NCBI GenBank assembly: GCA_009379975.1
Contig: WHSS01000019.1
Span: 1-36,343 of the forward strand
Direction: 5' to 3'
DNA length: 36,343 bases
From: Actinophytocola sp.
Lineage (GTDB): Bacteria; Actinomycetota; Actinomycetes; Mycobacteriales; Pseudonocardiaceae
The position numbers were made by a program, and so were the translations under genes. This document shows positions 17,442 to 26,247 of this stretch, one piece after another. Within the stretch, counting starts at the first letter, position 1. Each line of letters begins with the position of its first letter. A model generated the notes under the pieces. That model saw only the letters and a list, made by a program, of their open reading frames with translations. It did not search any database and was not told the DNA's origin.

Positions 17442-18467
17442 ATGCGTGTTGGATTGCTGACCGGTGGCGGCGACTGCCCCGGTCTCAATGCGGTGATCAG
17501 GGCGGTCGTCCGCAAAGGGATCGAGGATCAGGGCTGGGAGGTGGTCGGGTTCCGCAGCGGCTGGCAAGGCCCGATGTCAGGCGATTCGAGGCCGCTGGGG
17601 CTCGACAACGTCGAGGACATCCTGGCGCGCGGCGGTACCATCCTCGGCTCGTCCCGCACGAACCCCTACAAGGAGGACGGCGGGGTCGACAAGATCAAGA
17701 AGGTGCTCGCCAACCAGGGAATCGACGCGCTGATCGCCATCGGGGGAGAGGACACCCTCGGCGTCGCCAAGCGGCTGACCGATGACGGCGTCGGCGTCGT
17801 CGGGGTACCGAAGACCATCGACAACGACTTGGACGCCACCGACTACACCTTCGGCTTCGACACCGCGGTGCACATCGCGACCGAAGCCATCGATCGGCTG
17901 CGCACCACGGCCGAGTCACACTTCCGCGCGCTGGTCGTCGAGGTGATGGGCAGGCACGCGGGCTGGATCGCCCTGCACTCGGGACTGGCGGGCGGCGCCA
18001 ATGTGATCCTGGTCCCGGAGCGGCCGTTTTCGGTGACCAAGGTCGTCGAATGGGTCGAGCGCAGGTTCGAGCGGATGTACGCGCCGATCATCGTGGTGGC
18101 GGAGGGCGCGCTCCCGAAGGGTGGCGCCGAGGTGCTGCACACCGGTGAGAAGGACGCGTTCGGGCACGTGCGCCTCGGCGGCGTCGGTAGCTGGCTTGCC
18201 GACGAGATCGCGCACCGTACCGGCAAGGAGTCGCGCGCCGTCATCCTCGGGCACACCCAGCGGGGCGGGACGCCGACGGCCTACGACCGGGTGCTGGCGA
18301 CCCGGTTCGGGCTGCACGCCGTCGACGCGGTCGCAGACGGGGATTTCGGCACCATGGTCGCGTTGCGGGGCACCGATATCGTGCGGGTGCGACTCGCCGA
18401 GGCCACCGCGAAACTCAAGACCGTGCCGGAAGACCGCTATGCCGAGGCCGAGGTGTTCTTCGGCTGA
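17442..18467 (+). CDS. pfp: Pyrophosphate-dependent 6-phosphofructokinase
   Basis: A 341-residue PfkA-family enzyme that phosphorylates fructose 6-phosphate. The start MRVGLLTGGGDCPGLNAVIR, the substrate loop PKTIDNDL (123-130), GRHAGWIA, and the GHTQRGGTPTAYDR block are all typical. At the two positions that decide the phosphate donor the residues are Asp104 (GGEDT, where ATP enzymes have GGDGT) and Lys124 (PKTID, where ATP enzymes have PGTID). Asp104 with Lys124 is the signature of PPi-dependent enzymes, which work reversibly in glycolysis and gluconeogenesis, as characterised in Amycolatopsis methanolica. ATG 17442 is preceded by CGGAGG; TAGGGT at 17398-17403 is a candidate -10. It is divergent from the aroG leader. 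Donor specificity is inferred from these residues. Confidence 0.92.
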   Translation: MRVGLLTGGGDCPGLNAVIRAVVRKGIEDQGWEVVGFRSGWQGPMSGDSRPLGLDNVEDILARGGTILGSSRTNPYKEDGGVDKIKKVLANQGIDALIAIGGEDTLGVAKRLTDDGVGVVGVPKTIDNDLDATDYTFGFDTAVHIATEAIDRLRTTAESHFRALVVEVMGRHAGWIALHSGLAGGANVILVPERPFSVTKVVEWVERRFERMYAPIIVVAEGALPKGGAEVLHTGEKDAFGHVRLGGVGSWLADEIAHRTGKESRAVILGHTQRGGTPTAYDRVLATRFGLHAVDAVADGDFGTMVALRGTDIVRVRLAEATAKLKTVPEDRYAEAEVFFG

Positions 18468-18535
18468 ACCGGCGCCCGCAAACCACTCGCAGCCGGACTT
18501 CGAGATCTGGCGTGTGCAGGCCACCCCGTGATCGG

Positions 18536-18588
18536 GAGCCGAAGGTGGCCTTGGGCGCCTATATGGCACCCAAGGCCACAGTGGGCTC
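18536..18588 (+). repeat. Repeat family 1, copy 3, terminator-like
   Basis: The stem GTGGCCTTGGGCGCC (18545-18559) pairs with GGCACCCAAGGCCAC (18565-18579) around a TATAT loop with one mismatch. The outer GAGCC (18536-18540) pairs with GGCTC (18584-18588). It starts 68 bases after the phosphofructokinase stop. A TTGACA follows directly (18591-18596), but its spacing to TATCTA (18619-18624) is 22 bases, too long for a normal promoter. Confidence 0.75.
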
Positions 18589-18684
18589 CGTTGACATGCG
18601 AGGACACCCGTCCGGCCGTATCTAGCCGTGTGCATTAGGGGCAAGATGGTGGGCTGCGTCACTCCATGGAACGAAGGTGTCGAC

Positions 18685-20454
18685 ATGTCCGTTACTCGAA
18701 GGCTCACCTCGGTTTGCTCGGTCGTCGCGGTACTGGCCGGGCTGACGACGTCTGTCGCTCACGCACAACCCGCCAAAGTGCCGGTGGCCACGGGCACGGG
18801 CGGTGCCGTGGCGACGGTCGACACGAACGCCACCGAGGCCGGACTCGAGGTCTTGCGGGCCGGCGGTAACGCGGTGGACGCGGCGGTGGCCGCCGCCGCC
18901 GTACTCGGCGTGACCGAGCCATTCTCGTGCGGCATCGGCGGTGGCGGGTTCATGGTCATCTACCGGGCGGACCAGGGCAAGGTCACGACCATCGACCACC
19001 GCGAGATCTCCCCGGCCGCCATGCGCCCGGACTCCTTCTGGGAGGACGACGCCCCGCTGCCGTTCGCCGAAGCGCGCTACAGCGGGATGTCCGCCGGCGT
19101 GCCCGGCACCGTCGCGGGTTGGGCTTCGGCCTTGCGGAAGCACGGGACGATGGGCCTGGACAAGGTCCTCCAGCCCGCGATAAGGGTCGCGCACGACGGC
19201 TTCACCGTCGACCAGACCTTCGCCGACCAGACGCAGGGCAACGTCGACTTCTTCGACGACGTGCCATCGTCGGCCGAGCTGTTCCTGGACCCGGACGGGA
19301 CCCCGAAGGACGTCGGCACCACCTTCCGCAACCCCGACCTGGCGAGGACCTACGAACGGATCGCGCACCTGGGAACCAAGGGTTTCTACCGTGGCGCCGT
19401 CGCTTCGGCGATGGTCGAGGCGGTCCAGAACCCGCCGGTGTCCGAGGATGCCAACCACGCCTGGCGACCGGGCGTGATGACCACCAAGGACGTGCGCGCC
19501 TACACCTCGCCCGAACGCGAGCCGACCCGCGTCTCCTACCGGGGCCTCGACGTCTACGGCATGGCCCCGCCATCCAGCGGCGGTTCGACCACCGGTGAGG
19601 CGCTCAACATCCTCGGTGGCTACGACCTGTCCGAGATGGATCGTGCGGAGGCCCTGCACTACTACCTGGAATCGGCGCGGTACTCGTTCGCGGACCGCAA
19701 CGCCTATCTCGCCGACCCCGAGCACTTCGACGTGCCGCTGCGCGGGTTGCTCTCGCCGGAGTTCGCGGCGGAGCGGCGCGCGCTCATCGGCGAGACGGCA
19801 TCGAACCCACCGGTCGTCGAGCCGGGTGACCCGTACCCGCACGACGGCGGAGCAGGCGCAGGCGAGGCGTCGGCGACGGTGACGCGCGCGGGGACCACCA
19901 CGCATCTGACCGTCGGTGATGACGACGGCAACGTCGTTTCCTACACCTTCACGATCGAGTCCACCGGAGGGAACGGCATCGTCGTCCCTGGCTTCGGCTT
20001 CCTGCTGAACAACGAGCTCACCGACTTCAATTACAGTTCCCTGACGCATCCGAATCGGGTGGACGGCGACAAGCGGCCGCGTAGCTCGATGAACCCGACC
20101 ATCGTGCTGCGGAACGGGGAGCCCTACCTCGCGGTCGGCTCACCGGGCGGGGCGACGATCATCACCACGGTGTTGCAGATCCTGGTGGACCGGTTGGATC
20201 TCGGCGCCACGCTCCCCCAAGCGGTGGCCGCACCACGGGCGACTCAGCTCAATACGCCGTCGACCATCGCGGAGCCGGAGTTCATCGACAGCCCGGAGGC
20301 CGCGGCGATGCGCGAACGCGGGCACACTTTCACCTCGACCTCGGAGATCGGTGCCGCCACCGGTATCGAGTTCCTCGATGACGGCAGGCTGATGGCGGTG
20401 GCGGAGCCGACCCGCCGAGGCGGTGGGTCGGCTGGGGTCGTGACACCCGGCTGA
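18685..20454 (+). CDS. ggt: Secreted gamma-glutamyltransferase
   Basis: A 589-residue precursor of the Ntn-hydrolase gamma-glutamyltranspeptidase family. The first ~30 residues form a signal peptide (RRLTSVCSVVAVLAGLTTSVAHAQ), so the enzyme is exported. The large subunit starts near PVATGTGGAVAT and contains NAVDAAVAAAAVLGVTEPFSCGIGGGGFM and HREISPAAMRP. The autocatalytic Thr that becomes the N-terminus of the small subunit lies in TTHLTVGDDDGNVVS, where family members usually have TTHxSVVD. FGFLLNNELTDF and PRSSMNPTIV follow. It cleaves or transfers gamma-glutamyl groups outside the membrane. ATG 18685 has AAGG eight bases upstream; the longer frame from 18628 would hide the signal peptide. 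Glutathione is not the main thiol in actinomycetes, so the natural substrate is unclear. It directly precedes murE. Confidence 0.92.
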   Translation: MSVTRRLTSVCSVVAVLAGLTTSVAHAQPAKVPVATGTGGAVATVDTNATEAGLEVLRAGGNAVDAAVAAAAVLGVTEPFSCGIGGGGFMVIYRADQGKVTTIDHREISPAAMRPDSFWEDDAPLPFAEARYSGMSAGVPGTVAGWASALRKHGTMGLDKVLQPAIRVAHDGFTVDQTFADQTQGNVDFFDDVPSSAELFLDPDGTPKDVGTTFRNPDLARTYERIAHLGTKGFYRGAVASAMVEAVQNPPVSEDANHAWRPGVMTTKDVRAYTSPEREPTRVSYRGLDVYGMAPPSSGGSTTGEALNILGGYDLSEMDRAEALHYYLESARYSFADRNAYLADPEHFDVPLRGLLSPEFAAERRALIGETASNPPVVEPGDPYPHDGGAGAGEASATVTRAGTTTHLTVGDDDGNVVSYTFTIESTGGNGIVVPGFGFLLNNELTDFNYSSLTHPNRVDGDKRPRSSMNPTIVLRNGEPYLAVGSPGGATIITTVLQILVDRLDLGATLPQAVAAPRATQLNTPSTIAEPEFIDSPEAAAMRERGHTFTSTSEIGAATGIEFLDDGRLMAVAEPTRRGGGSAGVVTPG

Positions 20455-20539
20455 GCAACGCGTGGCTGATACCTTGCTGCGCGGGAGGTTTTCGGTCAAC
20501 ACACCGTAGCCCGACAGGGAGCTACCGCGGCTTCGCCGG

Positions 20540-20552
20540 TAACCTTCGGCCC
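20540..20552 (+). promoter_or_regulatory. Leaderless promoter of murE
   Basis: TAACCT (20540-20545) is a good -10 lying seven bases before GTG 20553, with no Shine-Dalgarno sequence between. The 98 bases between ggt and murE otherwise hold only a weak 5-base stem (GTAGC at 20506-20510 with GCTAC at 20521-20525). Confidence 0.5.
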
Positions 20553-22109
20553 GTGTCGATGCGTAGTGCTGGGTCAAGGACAGGTTGGCGACCTCGCAAG
20601 ACGACGCCGGTGCCGTTGACCACACTCGTGGCCCGCGCCGACGGCAGGCTGATCGGGGACGCCGCCGCCGCGGGAACGACCGTCACCGGCGCGACGTTGC
20701 GCGCCCAAGACGTGCGCCAGGGCGATCTGTTCGCCGCGCTGCCCGGTGCGCGGGCCCACGGTGCGGACTTCGCGCAGGAGGCGCTGGCGGCGGGTGCGGC
20801 CGCGGTTCTCACCGATCCCGACGGGGTCGAGCGGCCGTCGCTGCTCGACGCCGACGTGCCGATCCTGGTGCATCCGGATCCCCGGGGTGTGCTCGGTGAG
20901 GTCGCGGCGTGGATTTACGGCGAGCCGTCGTTGCATCTCGCGGTGCTGGGCATCACCGGGACCTCGGGCAAGACCACGACCGCGTACCTGGTGGAGTCCG
21001 GGCTGGCCGAAGCGGGCAAGACCACCGGGCTGGTCGGCACGGTGGAGACCCGGATCGCGGGTGAGCGCCTCGCCAGCGCGTTCACCACGCCCGAGGCGCC
21101 CGACCTGCAGGCGTTGTTCGCGGTGATGCTCGAGCAGGGCGTGACCCACGTGCCGATGGAGGTCTCCAGCCACGCGCTGTCGCTCGGCCGCGTCAACGGG
21201 ACCCGGTTCTCGGTCGGCGCGTTCACCAACCTCTCCCAGGACCATCTCGACTTCCACCGGGACATGGCGGAGTACTTCGCCACCAAGTCGATCCTCTTCG
21301 ACGGCCGCTCCACCACCGAGGTCGTCATCATCGACTCCGCGTGGGGCCAGGCGCTTCTCGCCCCGCACACCATCACGGTCGCGCTCGACGAGGGCACCGG
21401 TGCCGAGTGGACCGCGAGCGACATCACATCGACGCCAACGGGGGAGCAGGCGTTCGTGCTGCGCGGGCCCGGTGACGTGGCGATCAGCACCAAGCTGCCG
21501 CTGCCCGGCGAGTTCAACGTCGCCAACGCGCTGCTGGCCGCTGCGATCCTGGACGCCTGCGGCGTCGAGCCCGCCCAGATCGCCGCGGGGCTCGCCTCGG
21601 TCCGGGTACCCGGCCGGATGGAACGTGTCAACCAGGGCCAGGAGTTCACCGCGGTGGTCGACTACGCGCACAAGCCCGCCGCGGTCGCGCTCGCGCTCGA
21701 CGCGTTGCGGGCACAGACGACGGGCAAGGTGATCACCGTGCTCGGCTGCGGCGGCGATCGTGACACCGGTAAGCGCCCGTTGATGGGCGAAGCCGCCGTC
21801 CGGCGCAGCGACGTGTTGATCGTGACCGACGACAACCCGCGCAGCGAAGATGCCGCCGCGATCCGGGCGTCGATGCTGGCCGGGGCCAGGGCCGTCGGCG
21901 CGGTGCACGGCGGTGAGGTGCTCGAGATCGCCGACCGCGGGGAAGCCATCCGGCACGCCGTCTCGCTCGCCGTGCCGGGTGACACCGTCTTCATCGCGGG
22001 CAAGGGCCACGAGACCGGGCAGGACGTCGGGGGTGTGAAGCACCCGTTCTCCGACAGGGACGAACTGGCCGCCGCGCTGCGGATACACGTCGAGGGGGGC
22101 ACCAGGTGA
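20553..22109 (+). CDS. murE: UDP-MurNAc-tripeptide synthetase MurE (meso-DAP adding)
   Basis: This 518-residue Mur ligase adds the third stem-peptide residue to UDP-MurNAc-L-Ala-D-Glu in the cytoplasm. The ATP loop GTSGKTTT (136-143), the carbamylated-lysine region and the Mur ligase signature (EVSSHALSLGRVNGTRF, FTNLSQDHLDFH) are present, followed by VDYAHKPAAV. DNPR at 427-430 is the motif that recognises meso-diaminopimelate; lysine-adding enzymes lack it. The organism is therefore predicted to have meso-DAP peptidoglycan. The start at GTG 20553 (ATG 20559 also in frame) is probably leaderless. It is the first gene of a tightly packed cluster and overlaps murF by four bases. Its upstream neighbour is ggt rather than ftsI. 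Confidence 0.96.
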   Translation: MSMRSAGSRTGWRPRKTTPVPLTTLVARADGRLIGDAAAAGTTVTGATLRAQDVRQGDLFAALPGARAHGADFAQEALAAGAAAVLTDPDGVERPSLLDADVPILVHPDPRGVLGEVAAWIYGEPSLHLAVLGITGTSGKTTTAYLVESGLAEAGKTTGLVGTVETRIAGERLASAFTTPEAPDLQALFAVMLEQGVTHVPMEVSSHALSLGRVNGTRFSVGAFTNLSQDHLDFHRDMAEYFATKSILFDGRSTTEVVIIDSAWGQALLAPHTITVALDEGTGAEWTASDITSTPTGEQAFVLRGPGDVAISTKLPLPGEFNVANALLAAAILDACGVEPAQIAAGLASVRVPGRMERVNQGQEFTAVVDYAHKPAAVALALDALRAQTTGKVITVLGCGGDRDTGKRPLMGEAAVRRSDVLIVTDDNPRSEDAAAIRASMLAGARAVGAVHGGEVLEIADRGEAIRHAVSLAVPGDTVFIAGKGHETGQDVGGVKHPFSDRDELAAALRIHVEGGTR

Positions 22110-23608
22110 TCGCCCTGACGCTGGCCGAGATCGCCGGGATCGTCGGCGGCAGGCTGCACCGCAGCGACGGCGGTGAACGCATCACCGCCGGTGTCGAGTT
22201 CGACTCCCGCAAGCTCGCCGATGGCGGCTTGTTCATCGCCCTGCCAGGCGAACGCGTCGACGGTCACGACTTCGCCGCCCGTGCGGTCGCGGCGGGAGCC
22301 GCAGGCGTGCTGGCGGCCAGGGAGGTCGATGCCCCCGCCGTAATCGTGCCGCCGCTCGCGGCCGGCATCGCCCACGAAGGCTCGGTCGCGCTCGCGGGCG
22401 ACACCGACGGCTCGGGGGCGGCCGTGCTCGCCGCGTTGGCCGCCCTCGCCCGGCACGTGGTGAGCGAACTGGCCGCCGGTGGACTCACCGTCGTCGGGGT
22501 GACCGGGTCCTCCGGCAAGACCTCGACCAAGGACATCATCGCCCAGGTGCTCGAGCCGCTGGGCCCGACCGTGGCGCCGCCCGGTTCGTTCAACAACGAG
22601 CTGGGCCACCCGTGGACCGCGTTGCTCGCCGACACTGCCACGCGGCATCTGGTGCTCGAGCTGTCCGCGCGGGGTCCCGGCCACATCGCCGAACTGGCCC
22701 GCATCGCCCCTCCGCGCATCGGTGTGGTGCTCAACGTCGGCTCCGCGCACGTCGGGGAGTTCGGCTCGCGGGAGGGGATCGCGCGGACCAAGGGCGAGCT
22801 CGCCGAAGCGCTGCCGCCCGCGGCGGAGGGCGGGGTCGCGGTGCTCAACGCCGATGACCCGCTGGTCGCAGCAATGGCCGAGCGGACTGCGGCGCGGGTG
22901 GTGCTGGTCGGCGAGGCGGCTGTAGCCGAGGTCCGGGCCGCCGATGTGCGGCTCGATGAGCTGGCGCGGCCCTCGTTCCGGCTGATCGCACCGGCCGGCG
23001 ACGCAGCGGTGACTCTGCTTCTGCACGGTGAGCACCAGGTGGGTAACGCACTCGCGGCGGCGGCGGTGGCGCTCGAGCTCGGCAGCTCCGTCGAGGACGT
23101 CGCGAAGCGGCTCTCGACCGCGCAACGGCGCTCCGAGCGCCGCATGGAGGTCACGACCCGGTCCGACGGGCTCGTCGTGCTCAACGACGCCTACAACGCC
23201 AATCCGGAGTCGATGCGCGCCGCCCTGAAGGCCCTCGTGTCGATGAGCCAAGGGGGGCGGGAAGGACACCGCTCTCGATCTTGGGCGGTACTCGGTGAGA
23301 TGGCCGAACTGGGAGCCGATACCGTTGCCGCTCACGACGAGATCGGCAGGCTCGCGGTGCGGCTGAACGTCAACCGCTTGATCGTCGTCGGTGAGCGGGC
23401 AGCGGCCATGCACCACGGCGCCAGCCACGAAGGCTCCTGGGGCGAGGAGTCGATGCTGGTGCCCGACACCGACACCGCGCTGGCGCTGCTGCGTGCCGAA
23501 GCCGGCCCCGACGACGTCGTGCTGGTCAAGGCATCCAAGGTGGCCGAGCTCTGGCGCGTGGCCGACGCGTTGCTCGCCGAAGAAAGGGGCAGTTCCAGTG
23601 CCCGATGA
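22106..23608 (+). CDS. murF: UDP-MurNAc-pentapeptide synthetase MurF
   Basis: A 500-residue Mur ligase that adds D-Ala-D-Ala to the tripeptide precursor. It shows the N-terminal GVEFDSRKLADGGLFIALPG block that binds the UDP-sugar, the ATP loop GVTGSSGKTSTKD, the NNELGHPWTAL segment special to MurF and VLNDAYNANPESMRAAL in the C-terminal domain. The GTG start overlaps the murE stop (GTGA), indicating coupled translation. A small insertion (SQGGREGHRSRSW) lies before AVLGEMAELG and appears longer than in common homologues, at a loop position. It is followed by mraY after 18 bases. Confidence 0.96.
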   Translation: MIALTLAEIAGIVGGRLHRSDGGERITAGVEFDSRKLADGGLFIALPGERVDGHDFAARAVAAGAAGVLAAREVDAPAVIVPPLAAGIAHEGSVALAGDTDGSGAAVLAALAALARHVVSELAAGGLTVVGVTGSSGKTSTKDIIAQVLEPLGPTVAPPGSFNNELGHPWTALLADTATRHLVLELSARGPGHIAELARIAPPRIGVVLNVGSAHVGEFGSREGIARTKGELAEALPPAAEGGVAVLNADDPLVAAMAERTAARVVLVGEAAVAEVRAADVRLDELARPSFRLIAPAGDAAVTLLLHGEHQVGNALAAAAVALELGSSVEDVAKRLSTAQRRSERRMEVTTRSDGLVVLNDAYNANPESMRAALKALVSMSQGGREGHRSRSWAVLGEMAELGADTVAAHDEIGRLAVRLNVNRLIVVGERAAAMHHGASHEGSWGEESMLVPDTDTALALLRAEAGPDDVVLVKASKVAELWRVADALLAEERGSSSAR

Positions 23609-23626
23609 ACGGGATGGTGGTAACGC

Positions 23627-24712
23627 GTGATCAGCATTCTGATCGCCGCATCGGTTGGCCTGCTCGTCTCCATTCTGCTCACGCCGTATTTGATCCGGCT
23701 GTTCGTCAAACAGGGCTTCGGTCAGGAGATCCGCGAGGAAGGCCCCGAGGGGCACCAGTCCAAGCGGGGCACGCCGACCATGGGCGGTGTCGCGATCATC
23801 GTCGCGATGGTGCTCGGCTACTTCGTCGCGCACTTCGTCCGGTGGGTCATCGCCGACGACAGCCGTGGCCCGACGGCGTCCGGGTTGCTGGTGCTCTTCC
23901 TCGCGGTCGGGCTCGGCATGGTCGGGTTTCTCGACGACTTCATCAAGATCCGCAGGCAGCGCAACCTCGGGCTGAACAAGACGTCCAAGCTGGTCGGTCA
24001 GCTCGTGGTCGCGGTGCTCTTCGCGGTGCTGGCGATCAACTTCGCGGATGAGAACGGGCTGACACCCGCCTCGCTGCACCTGTCCTACGTGCGCGACATC
24101 GCGATGATCACGTTGCCGACCGTGGTCTTCATCATCTTCTGCTACCTGTTGATCTCGGCCTGGTCGAACGCGGTCAACTTCACCGACGGCCTCGACGGCC
24201 TCGCGGGCGGCGCGTCGGCGATGGTGCTGGGCACCTACGTGGTGATCTCGTTCTGGCAGGCGCGCCTCGCGTGCGCGTCGAGCCCGCAGGCCGCCTGCTA
24301 CGACGTCCGCGATCCGCTCGACCTCGCCGTGGTCGCCGCGGCGGCGACCGGGGCCTGTATCGGGTTCCTGTGGTGGAACGCCGCGCCCGCCAAGATCTTC
24401 ATGGGTGACACCGGATCGCTCGCGCTGGGCGGTCTGGTCGCCGGGCTGTCGATCACTACGCACACCGAGCTGCTCGCCATCGTGATCGGCGGCCTGTTCG
24501 TGGTCGAGATGATCTCGGTGGTCGCGCAGATCGCCGTCTTCCGCACCACGCGCCGCAGGCTGTTCCGGATGGCGCCCTTCCATCACCACTTCGAGCTCGC
24601 GGGCTGGGCGGAGACCACGGTGATAATCCGGTTCTGGCTGCTCGCCGGGATCTGCTGCATGTTCGGGCTCGGGTTGTTCTACTCCGAGCAGCTCGCCGCC
24701 ACGGGAGGTTAA
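23627..24712 (+). CDS. mraY: Phospho-MurNAc-pentapeptide transferase MraY
   Basis: A 361-residue integral membrane enzyme with about ten membrane segments. It links phospho-MurNAc-pentapeptide to undecaprenyl phosphate, giving lipid I. The catalytic aspartates are in [16 protein letters not shown] and [12 protein letters not shown], the nucleotide-binding [11 protein letters not shown] is intact, and [12 protein letters not shown] is the cytoplasmic HHH motif. Early KRGTPTMGG is also conserved. The GTG start at 23627 has only a weak purine-rich region upstream, so it may depend on translation of murF, 18 bases away. Length is normal for actinobacteria. Confidence 0.97.
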   Translation: MISILIAASVGLLVSILLTPYLIRLFVKQGFGQEIREEGPEGHQSKRGTPTMGGVAIIVAMVLGYFVAHFVRWVIADDSRGPTASGLLVLFLAVGLGMVGFLDDFIKIRRQRNLGLNKTSKLVGQLVVAVLFAVLAINFADENGLTPASLHLSYVRDIAMITLPTVVFIIFCYLLISAWSNAVNFTDGLDGLAGGASAMVLGTYVVISFWQARLACASSPQAACYDVRDPLDLAVVAAAATGACIGFLWWNAAPAKIFMGDTGSLALGGLVAGLSITTHTELLAIVIGGLFVVEMISVVAQIAVFRTTRRRLFRMAPFHHHFELAGWAETTVIIRFWLLAGICCMFGLGLFYSEQLAATGG

Positions 24713-24714
24713 GG

Positions 24715-26190
24715 GTGCTTGCGCTCGCGGGCCGTGCCGTGCTCGTGGCGGGTGCGGGGGTCACCGGCCGTTCGGTCGTCACAGCGCTGCTGGCCGCCGG
24801 CGCCCGGGTCACGGTCACCGATGCCGACGCCGCCCGTCTCGCGGAGCTGGCGGGGGAGGGCGTCGAGCTACGGCCGGGCCTCACCGCGCCGCCCGAGGGC
24901 ACCGAGCTGGTCGTGACCAGCCCCGGCTGGCGGCCCGGCTCACCGGTGCTGGCCGCGGCGCTGGCGGCGGGCATCGAGGTGATCGGCGACGTCGAACTCG
25001 CCTGGCGCATCGGGCAGAGGATGCCGCGGCCGCCGGTGTGGCTGGCCGTCACCGGCACCAACGGCAAGACCACCACCGTCGGCATGCTCGAGTCGATGCT
25101 GCGCGCCGCCGGGGCCAACTCCGTGGCCTGCGGAAACGTCGGCTTCGCGGTGCTCGACGCGGTGCTGGCGGGCTATCAGGTGCTGGCCGTCGAGTTGTCG
25201 AGCTTCCAGTTGCATTGGTCGAACACGCTGGCCCCGCTGGCCTCGGTGGTGCTCAACGTCGCCGAAGACCACCTCGACTGGCATGGCGACCTCACCGCGT
25301 ACGCCGCTGCCAAGGGCAAGTTGCACGCCAACGCCGGCACCGCGGTCTACAACGCGCAAGATCCGATCTCGCGAGAGCTGGCGTTCCACTGCGGTGGCAG
25401 CGAGACCGCGCGGGTGGGCTTCAGCCTGGCCTCGCCCCGGCCGTCTGAGCTCGGTGTGGTGGAGGACCTGCTGATCGACCGGGCATACGTCGCCGATCCC
25501 GCACGGGAAGCGGAGGAGCTCGCCGGCATCGCCGACGTTTCCCCGGCAGGCCCCCACAACGTCGCCAACGCCCTGGCCGCCGCCGCGCTGGCGCGGGCTT
25601 ACGGCGTCCCGCCGAGTGCGGTGCGCGAGGGCCTGCTGGCGTTCACGCCGGGGGCGCATCGGGCCGTGCCGGTCGCCGACGTCGCGGGCGTGCGCTACAT
25701 CAACGACTCGAAGGCCACCAACCCGCATGCCGCCGCCGGGTCGCTGACCGCACATGAGCATGTGGTGTGGCTCGCGGGCGGCCAGCTCAAGGGTGCCGAG
25801 GTCGAGGGGCTGGTCCAGGCGGTCGCGGGCAGGCTACGCGGGGTGGTGCTCTTCGGCGCAGATTCCGATGTGATCGAGGCAGCGGTTCGCCGACACGCGC
25901 CGGATGTACCGGTCAAGCGCGTGGATTCGGGTGACGATGATTCCCATGCTGACAGTGCGACGGCCTCCGGCGAAGGCGGAGACCAGCCCCGGGGTGCCCG
26001 TATGCGGCGCGCGGAGCGGGCGATGACCGCCGCGGTGCGAGCGGCGAGCACGATGGCCCATGCGGGTGACGTCGTGCTGCTCGCGCCTGCCGCCGCGTCG
26101 TTCGACATGTTTCGCGACTACGCCCACCGTGGTGAGGCCTTCGCCGCCGCGGTGCATGCGCTCGCGGCGGGGGAGCCCGACAGTGTATGA
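24715..26190 (+). CDS. murD: UDP-MurNAc-L-alanine:D-glutamate ligase MurD
   Basis: A 491-residue Mur ligase that adds D-glutamate to UDP-MurNAc-L-Ala. It has the N-terminal VLVAGAGVTGRSV uridine-binding start, the ATP loop VTGTNGKTTTVGM, ELSSFQLHWSNTLAP, NVAEDHLDWHG, and in the C-terminal domain YINDSKATNPHAAAGSL and LLAPAAASFDMFRDYAHRG. GTG 24715 follows the mraY stop by two bases, with GGGAGG at 24703-24708. Residues from about 404 to 435 form a long hydrophilic loop (SGDDDSHADSATASGEGG and a basic stretch) that is not typical of MurD; it sits between conserved blocks and keeps the frame. MurD acts before MurE although it is encoded after it. Confidence 0.96.
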   Translation: MLALAGRAVLVAGAGVTGRSVVTALLAAGARVTVTDADAARLAELAGEGVELRPGLTAPPEGTELVVTSPGWRPGSPVLAAALAAGIEVIGDVELAWRIGQRMPRPPVWLAVTGTNGKTTTVGMLESMLRAAGANSVACGNVGFAVLDAVLAGYQVLAVELSSFQLHWSNTLAPLASVVLNVAEDHLDWHGDLTAYAAAKGKLHANAGTAVYNAQDPISRELAFHCGGSETARVGFSLASPRPSELGVVEDLLIDRAYVADPAREAEELAGIADVSPAGPHNVANALAAAALARAYGVPPSAVREGLLAFTPGAHRAVPVADVAGVRYINDSKATNPHAAAGSLTAHEHVVWLAGGQLKGAEVEGLVQAVAGRLRGVVLFGADSDVIEAAVRRHAPDVPVKRVDSGDDDSHADSATASGEGGDQPRGARMRRAERAMTAAVRAASTMAHAGDVVLLAPAAASFDMFRDYAHRGEAFAAAVHALAAGEPDSV

Positions 26191-26247
26191 CTCGAGCTCT
26201 GATCCGTCCGCCGACTCAGCACGTGGTCGACCGACGCCACAAGGACG

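Noticed and set aside
18591-18624. TTGACA followed by TATCTA as a ggt promoter
   Set aside because: The spacing of 22 bases is outside the normal 16-19 range, so it was not called.
21662-24589. Minus-strand open frame of 975 codons opposite murE-murF-mraY
   Set aside because: Low-complexity His/Arg/Asp/Gln translation typical of antisense frames in high-GC DNA; all motifs are on the plus strand.
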